DNA of 64,000 nucleotides from CAIYRG01 sp964494505 (GTDB lineage Bacteria; Pseudomonadota; Alphaproteobacteria; Micropepsales; Micropepsaceae), in NCBI GenBank assembly GCA_964494505.1, contig CAZBRO010000007.1, positions 62,001 to 126,000 of the forward strand, written 5' to 3'. This document shows, piece by piece, positions 16,154-23,044 of the stretch. A program made the translations under genes and the position numbers. Position 1 is the stretch's first letter. Every line of letters starts with the position of its first letter. The notes under the pieces are model-generated. The model had not been told where the DNA came from. It searched no databases and worked only from the letters and a program-made list of their open reading frames with translations.

Positions 16154-17152
16154 ATGCTCGAACCTACTCCCGTTAAAGTCACGCTCAGCAACATCCATTG
16201 CTACGATGAAGGCGACAGCATAGGCAGCGCCGAACCCTATCTCTGGACGGTCTTCTTCAAGATCGACGGCGATACGGCGCATGTGAATACGGGCCTGTTC
16301 CTCGAAGGAACGGCCACCGTCGTAGCCACGCCCGGGAATCACGGCGATCTTGGTCCGGGGGGCGTCGATGGCGGAGAGGATGTTCCGATCCCGCCCGAGC
16401 TCGGCGAGTTCTCGACAATCCTGACGCCCATTCCTGTCGATGGCAACACCACCACCAATCTGCCTGGCGTCGTCGGCTGCGTCGTGATTCTGCTCGAGCA
16501 GGATTCGACTCCGGACCATGCCGTTGCGACGGGGCATCAAACTCTCAACGACGCCGTACAGCAGGCTTTGAACGATCTGATCCCGACCTTGCACTTGGGT
16601 CATACATCCCCGTCGGACGATGACATCAAAAAGCTCACGGACAAGATCGGCAAGCAGGTCGAGGACGCCATCAGCGATCAAGTCAGCATCTGGGATTGGC
16701 TGAAGGTCCTGGGCAATATGGACGACAAGATCGGCTCGGCGGTGTTCTACAAATCACAGAGCGACATCTTGAGCGCCCTGATGGATGGAATAGCCATCGA
16801 GCAGGAATGGGAGAATGAAGGCGACTGGAAAATCATGGGCCGCATCGGTGCGGTGATCGACGCCCTGCAAATCAGCTGGGTGCACAAGCCATCGGGGAAT
16901 GCGGAAGCCCATCACATCGAATTTGTGGGCGGCGTGGTGAAAGGCCAGCCATGGCAATTGCCGACCAAGGACGTCATCCGCTGGATCGAGGCCGGGACGC
17001 CGTTTCATGTGCTCGGAAATGACGGCAGCCATTCGGAGGTAGGCGTCTACAAGCATTGGGTGTCGACGGCCAATCCCACCGGGCTTTACATCGCCACCAA
17101 CCGCGACGGATCCAAGGCGGACAATCTTCTGTCGCTTCCCGACCAGATGTGA
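16154..17152 (+). CDS. Uncharacterised protein with a C-terminal DUF3892-like domain
   Basis: A 332-residue protein without signal peptide or membrane segments. The N-terminal half is beta-rich and unfamiliar to me (VTLSNIHCYDEGD, then a Gly-rich loop). The last ~80 residues, from HHIEFVGG through TKDVIRWIEAG to a final DNLLSLP, look like DUF3892, a small domain of unknown role whose members also end in an N-L-x-x-LP motif. The start has GAGG about 10 nt upstream; an upstream in-frame ATG at 16052 would add 34 residues of low plausibility. No functional link to its neighbours is evident. Confidence 0.6.
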   Translation: MLEPTPVKVTLSNIHCYDEGDSIGSAEPYLWTVFFKIDGDTAHVNTGLFLEGTATVVATPGNHGDLGPGGVDGGEDVPIPPELGEFSTILTPIPVDGNTTTNLPGVVGCVVILLEQDSTPDHAVATGHQTLNDAVQQALNDLIPTLHLGHTSPSDDDIKKLTDKIGKQVEDAISDQVSIWDWLKVLGNMDDKIGSAVFYKSQSDILSALMDGIAIEQEWENEGDWKIMGRIGAVIDALQISWVHKPSGNAEAHHIEFVGGVVKGQPWQLPTKDVIRWIEAGTPFHVLGNDGSHSEVGVYKHWVSTANPTGLYIATNRDGSKADNLLSLPDQM

Positions 17153-17195
17153 GGGGCGGGAACCGGGCGGCCGCTTACGCCGCCGTCCTGCCGTG

Positions 17196-17301
17196 CTAGA
17201 GCGCAATCCGGCGAAGTGGAAGCCGGTTCGCCGTTAGATTGCGCGGCAATTCTAAAAATCTAGAGCATGATCCGATTCCATCCAATCGGATCATGCTCTA
17301 G
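17196..17301. repeat. Double-palindrome intergenic element, RIME1-like
   Basis: A 106-nt element made of two stem-loops. The first pairs GCGCAATC (17201-17208) with GATTGCGC (17237-17244) and inside it CGGCGAA (17209-17215) with TTCGCCG (17227-17233). The second is a perfect 17-bp inverted repeat, 17260-17276 with 17285-17301, around an 8-nt loop, containing CTAGAGCATGATCCGAT. Size and two-palindrome build match the Rhizobium intergenic mosaic element RIME1 as I remember it. It ends 29 nt before the next start codon. Confidence 0.75.
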
Positions 17302-17330
17302 GGTTGCGCGCCTGCTCGACCGGAATTGGA

Positions 17331-18224
17331 ATGGCTCGCAACCTTTGCGGACATATTGGCGATCATGTAATTGCCGTGCAGCTCGGGCTGTGCCTCCTCA
17401 TCGGGCCGGCGGCCGCAGCCGCCGTTCAGCCCATTCCCGATTTGTCCGGCGTATGGGGGCGCAATTCGGTCGATTTCGAGCCGCCGCCATCGGGTCCGGG
17501 GCCGGTGATGAACAAGACGCGCACGTTCTACATGCGCATCGGCGACGACGCCAATCCGATACTCAAGCCCGACGCTGCCGCAAAGGTCAGGGCGGGCGCT
17601 GCCGTCTCACGAACGGGCGAAAATTTCCCGACACCCTCGAATGGCTGCACGCCTTGGCCGCCGCTATACGGCTGGCGCGCGCTCCTGATGCAGATGGTGC
17701 AGGACAAGAATCAGGTCGTGATCATGACGGTGGGGGATCAGCAGATTCGCCATGTGCGCCTCAATCAGCAACATCCGCGCAATGTGGCGCCGTCTTACAG
17801 CGGCGATTCCGTCGGCCATTACGAAGGCGACACGCTCGTCATCGACACCATTGGCGTGAAACCGGGGCCGCTCTTCATGATCGACAATTACGGCACGCCG
17901 TTCAGCTCTGCGCTCCATATCGTCGAGCGTATAAGGCTGGTCGATGCGGCAACGGCCCGGCGCGATTATGTCAAGGCGCAAAGGGATAGCGGCCGCGTTA
18001 CCGAGGATATGGGCGGCGCGACGGTGGACGAAAAATATCCCAAGGGGCTGCAGATATCCTTTCGCGTCGAGGACCCGGCCACGTTCACGATGCCCTGGTC
18101 GGGCCGGGTCACCTATATGCGCTCGGCCGGCGCCTGGGAGGAGCGTGTCTGTGCCGACATGCGGCACAATTATCTGACCGGCAAGGACTTCGACCTGCCG
18201 CACGCGGATAGGCCCGATTTCTGA
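17331..18224 (+). CDS. Secreted protein of unknown function
   Basis: A 297-residue protein with a hydrophobic N-terminal signal (VIAVQLGLCLLIGPAAAAA) and an early PDLSGVWG motif. Such motifs open a group of secreted hypothetical proteins that are common in soil alphaproteobacteria. The middle contains YEGDTLVIDTIG, also typical of that group. The function is unknown. The ATG at 17331 has only a weak GGAATTGGA upstream; a TTG at 17304 is in frame but begins at the RIME-like repeat. Its promoter must lie in or across that repeat. Confidence 0.6.
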   Translation: MARNLCGHIGDHVIAVQLGLCLLIGPAAAAAVQPIPDLSGVWGRNSVDFEPPPSGPGPVMNKTRTFYMRIGDDANPILKPDAAAKVRAGAAVSRTGENFPTPSNGCTPWPPLYGWRALLMQMVQDKNQVVIMTVGDQQIRHVRLNQQHPRNVAPSYSGDSVGHYEGDTLVIDTIGVKPGPLFMIDNYGTPFSSALHIVERIRLVDAATARRDYVKAQRDSGRVTEDMGGATVDEKYPKGLQISFRVEDPATFTMPWSGRVTYMRSAGAWEERVCADMRHNYLTGKDFDLPHADRPDF

Positions 18225-18297
18225 TTTGTCCTTCCCGTTTGCGGCGCTTTTCGCGGTGGACTACGGTGCCGCCAACCAAATCCTCGGGAGGACAACC

Positions 18298-19788
18298 ATG
18301 CACGGCGCGACGATGCCCTTCATGACGGGCCGCATGCTGATCGGCGGCGAGCTGGTCGAATCGAAGGACGGAGGCTGGCTCGAATCCATCAACCCGGCCG
18401 ATGAAACCGCAATCGGCCGTGTTCCCATGGGCACGGCCGCCGACATGGCCGATGCGGTTGCGGCCGGTGAGAAGGCCCAACCGGCATGGGCCGCGCTCTC
18501 GATGGCGCAACGCGCCGATTACATCCACAAGCTCGGCGACGCGATCCTGAAACGCGGCGATGAGATCGCCCGCATCGAATCGCTCGACACCGGCAATACG
18601 CTCGGCCCCATGAAACGCGACGTGCGCACGGCCGTTGACCGCATGCGGTTTGCGGCAGGCCTCGCCTACGAGATCAAGGGCGAGACCATTCCCTCCACGC
18701 CCGGCAACATCCACATGACCATCCGCCAGCCCTATGGGGTGATCGGGCGCATCATTCCGTTCAACCATCCGATCGGGTTTGCCGCGTCCCGCATCGCGCC
18801 CGCGATCATCTCGGGCAACACCATGGTGGTGAAGCCGTCGGAGCAGAGCCCGCTGTCCGCCTCGATCCTCGGCGAAATCTGCAAGGAAATATTGCCCCCA
18901 GGCGTGGTGAACATCGTCACGGGGGGGCGCGAGACCGGCGAGACGCTGGTGCGCCACCCGCGCGTGAAGCGCATCGCCTTCATCGGGCAGCCCGCCTCCG
19001 GCATGGCGATCCAGAGGGCCGCCGCCGAAACCGCGGTCAAACATGTCACCCTGGAACTGGGCGGCAAGAATCCGCTGATCGCGTTCGAGGATTCCGACCT
19101 GGAAAAAGTCGCGGCATGTTCCGTAGGCGGAATGAATTTCGGTTGGCAGGGGCAATCCTGCGGCTCGATGAGCCGCATCATCCTGCACGAATCCATCCAC
19201 GACCGCGTGGTGGAGAAGATTCTGGAGCGGGTGCGCAAGATCAGAATCGGCCATCCGCTCGATCCCGATACCAATATGGGGCCGATCAACAACAAGGCGC
19301 AGTACCAGAAGGTGCTGAACTATATCGACATCGCCAAGACCGGGGGTGCGAAGCTGCTGCATGGCGGCGGCATTCCGCAGGGCGATCCGTTCAAGCGCGG
19401 CTTCTGGGTGGAGCCCACGGTCTTCGGCGATGTGACCATGTCCATGCGCATCGCCAAGGAAGAGGTGTTCGGCCCCGTAATGTCGATCCTGAAGTTCAAG
19501 ACCGAAGCCGAGGCCATCGAAATGGCGAACGGCATCGACCTGGGCCTGACCGCAGCCGTCTGGACCAACGACATCAATCGCGCGCTGAAGGTCGCCCAGG
19601 CCGTGCAGGCGGGCTATGTCTGGATCAACGGCGTCGGCCAGCATTATCGCGGCGTGCCCTATGGCGGGTTCAAGAATTCCGGCGTCGGACGCGAGGAAGG
19701 CATCAGCGAGTTGTTGAGCTACACCGAGGAGAAGGTGATCAACATCGTTCTCGGCGGCGGCGACTACAATCCGGCTGCCGCGGGTTAG
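18298..19788 (+). CDS. NAD(P)-dependent aldehyde dehydrogenase
   Basis: A 496-residue member of the aldehyde dehydrogenase superfamily, closest in look to betaine-aldehyde-type enzymes. The catalytic Glu is in LELGGKNP and the catalytic Cys in GWQGQSCGSMSR. PFNHPIGF and the C-terminal EEVFGPV and PYGGFKNSG motifs are also present. The start has CGGGAGG 6 nt upstream. It follows the secreted protein gene with a gap of 73 nt and may be co-transcribed. The aldehyde substrate is not predictable. Confidence 0.93.
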   Translation: MHGATMPFMTGRMLIGGELVESKDGGWLESINPADETAIGRVPMGTAADMADAVAAGEKAQPAWAALSMAQRADYIHKLGDAILKRGDEIARIESLDTGNTLGPMKRDVRTAVDRMRFAAGLAYEIKGETIPSTPGNIHMTIRQPYGVIGRIIPFNHPIGFAASRIAPAIISGNTMVVKPSEQSPLSASILGEICKEILPPGVVNIVTGGRETGETLVRHPRVKRIAFIGQPASGMAIQRAAAETAVKHVTLELGGKNPLIAFEDSDLEKVAACSVGGMNFGWQGQSCGSMSRIILHESIHDRVVEKILERVRKIRIGHPLDPDTNMGPINNKAQYQKVLNYIDIAKTGGAKLLHGGGIPQGDPFKRGFWVEPTVFGDVTMSMRIAKEEVFGPVMSILKFKTEAEAIEMANGIDLGLTAAVWTNDINRALKVAQAVQAGYVWINGVGQHYRGVPYGGFKNSGVGREEGISELLSYTEEKVINIVLGGGDYNPAAAG

Positions 19789-19946
19789 AGCTGATTGTGT
19801 TCTGTTTTGATCACCGTCGGGATGTCATCCTGGTCTACCCTGCTCCCGGATGAGTCTGCGATTGGCAAAGCTTTGGCTAATAAAACGGATTGTTTGTGCA
19901 CATATGATAGATCTGTGATAGGAGCGTTACTGTAGGGGAGGTACGA

Positions 19947-20702
19947 ATGCCGAGAGGGGCCAGCGTGATTCCCCGCAAGACTTTTGACACGGTCGCGGCC
20001 GCTCAAAGCATTACAACCGTCGAAGAGCTCGACAAGGTTTTCGGAGATACGCTCTCGAACCTCGGATTCGATGTGTTCGTGGGAGCCAATGTGGTCGATG
20101 CGTCCGGCCGGCCCAACGTCAAAATCCTTTTTGGACACACCCATTCCCAATGGGAAGCGCATTATCAGAGCCATCGCTACTACGCGCACGATGCCGTCAT
20201 CCAGGCGATGCTGACATCCACCGAACCGCTTTTTTGGAGCGATCTGCCCGAGCGGCGTCTGGTGACCGGAAACGAGCGAAGAGTTCTAGACGAAGCAGGC
20301 GACTTCGGACTCAAGAACGGATTTATGACGCCCATTCATAATCTCGACCGGTCGATTTCGGCAGTGTTGCTTATGGGGGAATATATCGATGCGAGAGATT
20401 CGGATATTCGCGCCGCGGCTCACATGCTCTCAATCTATTATGGCGCGATAGGACGCCGGCTTCATCGCACGATCGAGGAGGAGGCCGGAGACATGCACGC
20501 GGCCTTGGCGCTGTCCCGGCGGCAGATCGAATGCCTCAAGTGGGTGCGCGAGGGGAAAAGCTCGCAAGACATCGGGGATATTCTCGGGCTTTCGAGTCGA
20601 ACGGTAGATTTTTACATCGCTTCAGCCTGTACCCGGCTCGGCGTACGCACGCGCGTGCAAGCCGTGGTCAACGCCGCTCTCTACGGTGCGATGAAACTGT
20701 AA
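19947..20702 (+). CDS. LuxR-type acyl-homoserine-lactone-responsive regulator
   Basis: A 251-residue regulator with an N-terminal autoinducer-binding domain and a C-terminal LuxR helix-turn-helix. Trp69, Tyr73, Asp82 and Trp97 correspond to the conserved ligand-pocket residues Trp57, Tyr61, Asp70 and Trp85 of LuxR/TraR, while the proline normally after the Asp is Ala83. The DNA-binding part is LSRRQIECLKWVREGKSSQD followed by GLSSRTVDFYI. GGGGAGG precedes the start. It lies directly upstream of a luxI-type gene in the same orientation, so it is the cognate receptor of that signal. Confidence 0.93.
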   Translation: MPRGASVIPRKTFDTVAAAQSITTVEELDKVFGDTLSNLGFDVFVGANVVDASGRPNVKILFGHTHSQWEAHYQSHRYYAHDAVIQAMLTSTEPLFWSDLPERRLVTGNERRVLDEAGDFGLKNGFMTPIHNLDRSISAVLLMGEYIDARDSDIRAAAHMLSIYYGAIGRRLHRTIEEEAGDMHAALALSRRQIECLKWVREGKSSQDIGDILGLSSRTVDFYIASACTRLGVRTRVQAVVNAALYGAMKL

Positions 20703-20707
20703 ACCCG

Positions 20708-20745
20708 TAAAGTTACAGTAGTCATAATACAGTAGTAACTTTACA
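20708..20745. promoter_or_regulatory. Inverted repeat between luxR and luxI, candidate lux-type box
   Basis: GTAAAGTTAC (20708-20717) is the perfect reverse complement of GTAACTTTAC (20736-20745). The 18-nt spacer and arms also contain ACAGTAGT twice as a direct repeat (20716-20723 and 20730-20737). GTTACAGTAG recurs with one mismatch as GTTACTGTAG at 19926-19935, just before luxR. The position, 63-101 nt before the luxI start, is right for the operator of the LuxR regulator. Confidence 0.6.
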
Positions 20746-20808
20746 GTATCGCAACAGATTGAAGTATACGCTCAATCTCCTGCCGCATTTATTGCGGGAG
20801 ATCGAGCG

Positions 20809-21594
20809 GTGAAAGTCCATATCGTCACAAAGGCCAATCGCGCCCTCTATACTTCCGAACTCGAACAGATGCATCGATTGAGACATCGCGTGTTCGTCGA
20901 TGAACTCAAATGGACGGCCCTTGCATCGCCGAGCGGTTTGGAAATCGACGATTTCGACGATGAAGACGCTGCGGTCTATCTCCTCGCCTGCGAGGACGGG
21001 CAGGTCTATGGCAGTCTCAGGCTCTTGCCCACGTGGCGCCGGTGCATGCTGAAAGAGCGTTGGCCTGAATTTGTAACCGAGGGCGAAACGCCGACCGGAC
21101 CTGCCATTTGGGAATGGACCCGGTGGTGCCCGGGAACGCTTACGGACCGGCGGCACCTCATCCGGTCGCGCTCGGCGTTGATTGTCGCGGCACTCGAATT
21201 CGCGCGCTCTCGCGGCGTGACGACATACATCACCTTCTGTGAGGTCAAATTTGTCGGCCAACTTGAGGAGTTGAGCTGGCACCCCCAGCCATTAGGCATG
21301 CCGCGGAACTTCGACGAAGGTGTCGCAATGGGTGTGCAGTGGGACGTCGGGCCCAATCTGCTGGCCGAGACACGTTCCCTTCTGCATATGTCCGGCCCGG
21401 TGTCTCTCGAAGCGCCGGCAGCGGCGGTAGGGGATACCTTTCTGTGGCCCTGGATGTTGGAACGCCTGTTCAGCGTTACGGCGCGCGATGATGTGACCGC
21501 GATCCAGGACCTTCTTGGCCACATCGATGTCAAACCGGCCCGTCGCATGAACGGGCATGCGTACAAAGACATCGTGGCGGACGGGAGGGTGTGA
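20809..21594 (+). CDS. Acyl-homoserine-lactone synthase (LuxI family)
   Basis: A 261-residue autoinducer synthase that joins S-adenosylmethionine to an acyl donor. Residues conserved across LuxI enzymes are recognisable: the RHRVFVDELKW segment (25-35), EIDDFDDEDAVY-like acidic stretch (45-57), GSLRLLPT with Arg71, and EWTRWCP with Glu102 and Arg105. It is longer than the usual 190-220 residues because of a C-terminal tail of about 50 residues. The start is GTG with GGGAG 8 nt upstream. The acyl chain made cannot be told from sequence. Confidence 0.94.
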   Translation: MKVHIVTKANRALYTSELEQMHRLRHRVFVDELKWTALASPSGLEIDDFDDEDAAVYLLACEDGQVYGSLRLLPTWRRCMLKERWPEFVTEGETPTGPAIWEWTRWCPGTLTDRRHLIRSRSALIVAALEFARSRGVTTYITFCEVKFVGQLEELSWHPQPLGMPRNFDEGVAMGVQWDVGPNLLAETRSLLHMSGPVSLEAPAAAVGDTFLWPWMLERLFSVTARDDVTAIQDLLGHIDVKPARRMNGHAYKDIVADGRV

Positions 21595-22544
21595 TGGAAC
21601 CCGTATTCTCCTCCGCCTTCGCAGCGTCCTCGCATTCCATCGAACGGGCGACACAGGATATATCGTCCCAGCACGCACTCGAAATCTTGCAGCGCGACGG
21701 CGTTCTGGTCATCGAGAACGCACTCTCCTCCTTCCAGCTCCAATCCTTGCGCGCGGAGCTCTATCCTTGGTTTGACGCAGCCAGGGCCGGGCGGGGCCAA
21801 TTTTTCGGCCGAGGCACGAGACGCTTCAGCGGTCTGTTCGCGAAAGCGCCGTCGACCGCCGATCTGGCGCTTAACGCAGCCGTCTTGCCGGTGATGGACA
21901 TGCTTCTTCACGGCCCGAACGCGGCAAAACCCATCTGCGATGTCATCGAGCTGAACCTTACACAAGCCATCGGAATCGAGCCCGGAGAGCCCGCCCAATT
22001 TCTTCATCGCGACGACGACCTGTGGGCCTTTCCGAGAGACTTCGAACTCATGACAAATGCCATGTGGACACTCGACGACTTCACGATTCAAAATGGCGCC
22101 ACGCGCCTTGTACCAGGGAGCCACCTATGGGCTCGCGATCGCGTGCCCCAACCGGGGGACGCGATTTCCGCGGAAGCGCCGGCCGGTTCTGTGATCCTTT
22201 GGCTGGGGAGCGTGCTCCATGCCGGCGGCGCCAACCATTCGGAAAGCATCCGTCGAGGCGTGGTCATGAGCTACAGGCTCGCCTGGCTCGCAGCGAGCGA
22301 AAAACTCCTGCTGTCGATCCCGCCCGAGATTGCTCGCACCTTGCCGGAACGGTTGCAGCAATTGATCGGATACCAGCTGCACAAACCGAACCTCGGCTGG
22401 GTCGAAGGCCAGGACCCAATAAGATGGCTGCGCGGCGAATTCGCGGAATTGGCCGAGACGGAAGATAATTTGACACCCTTCTATGAAGGCCTTCTTGAAG
22501 CGGTCGAAAAGGATCCGGAAGCCTTTGCCGGCTACCTCACCTGA
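21594..22544 (+). CDS. Phytanoyl-CoA dioxygenase (PhyH) family protein
   Basis: A 316-residue Fe(II)/2-oxoglutarate-dependent oxygenase. The metal-binding pair His138-Arg-Asp140 is in FLHRDDDLWAF, the distal His is probably His209 in GSVLHAGG, and the 2-oxoglutarate-binding Arg follows in IRRGVV. The ATG overlaps the luxI stop by one base (TGATG) and has GGGAGGG just upstream, so it is translationally coupled to luxI. The coupling suggests a job in the quorum-sensing pathway, such as hydroxylating the acyl chain of the signal or its precursor (inference). To my memory, PhyH genes beside luxI have been noted in sphingomonads. Confidence 0.88.
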   Translation: MEPVFSSAFAASSHSIERATQDISSQHALEILQRDGVLVIENALSSFQLQSLRAELYPWFDAARAGRGQFFGRGTRRFSGLFAKAPSTADLALNAAVLPVMDMLLHGPNAAKPICDVIELNLTQAIGIEPGEPAQFLHRDDDLWAFPRDFELMTNAMWTLDDFTIQNGATRLVPGSHLWARDRVPQPGDAISAEAPAGSVILWLGSVLHAGGANHSESIRRGVVMSYRLAWLAASEKLLLSIPPEIARTLPERLQQLIGYQLHKPNLGWVEGQDPIRWLRGEFAELAETEDNLTPFYEGLLEAVEKDPEAFAGYLT

Positions 22545-22618
22545 TCGGGCCGAGAGGTTGCTTCACGAATCGGCCGCCACCGCCCAATTGCAAACTCGGG
22601 CCCGGCGGAGGAGCGATT

Positions 22619-22933
22619 ATGGACGGTATCCAACTCCGAAAATCGGTTGCGGCTGGACGAAATCCCGCGCGTGCGCTCGTTCATGTTGCTGGCGAATTTG
22701 AAAAACGCGGAATGGCGCCGGAAGCCGCGAAAGCCGCCATAGCGGCTCTCACTCCACGAGAACGCGAAGTGCTCAAACTGCTGGCGATGGGGGCTCAGGG
22801 TAAGCGGATGGCGCACGAACTCGGGATTTCCAAACGCACCGTGGACACGTACCGCTGCCGAATCCGGTGGAAGACCAGATCGCGCAATATCGCTGAGATG
22901 GTCCGCATGGCGATCGCCGGCGGCCTTATATAG
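22619..22933 (+). CDS. Single-domain LuxR-type helix-turn-helix regulator
   Basis: A 104-residue protein whose second half is a complete LuxR/FixJ DNA-binding domain (LTPREREVLKLLAMG, then GISKRTVDTYRCRI and ARN-like RSRNIAEMVRMA). The first 40 residues carry no receiver or ligand-binding domain. GGAGGAG at 22606-22612 gives a strong ribosome site. It lies 74 nt after the PhyH gene and probably belongs to the quorum-sensing unit, where it could compete with or relay from the full-length LuxR (inference). Confidence 0.82.
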   Translation: MDGIQLRKSVAAGRNPARALVHVAGEFEKRGMAPEAAKAAIAALTPREREVLKLLAMGAQGKRMAHELGISKRTVDTYRCRIRWKTRSRNIAEMVRMAIAGGLI

Positions 22934-23044
22934 TTACCGACGCAAGCGAATGGGGCTCGCCGTTGGGACGCGTCCCCCGCACGCAACCGTGCGGGCCAAT
23001 TCAGCGATACGGCTTCCCGTGCCCCTCGCGGGGATGACTGGATT

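Noticed and set aside
15002..16681. A 559-codon minus-strand frame across the aldo/keto reductase and DUF3892 genes
   Set aside because: It spans two convincing plus-strand genes and has no recognisable domain.
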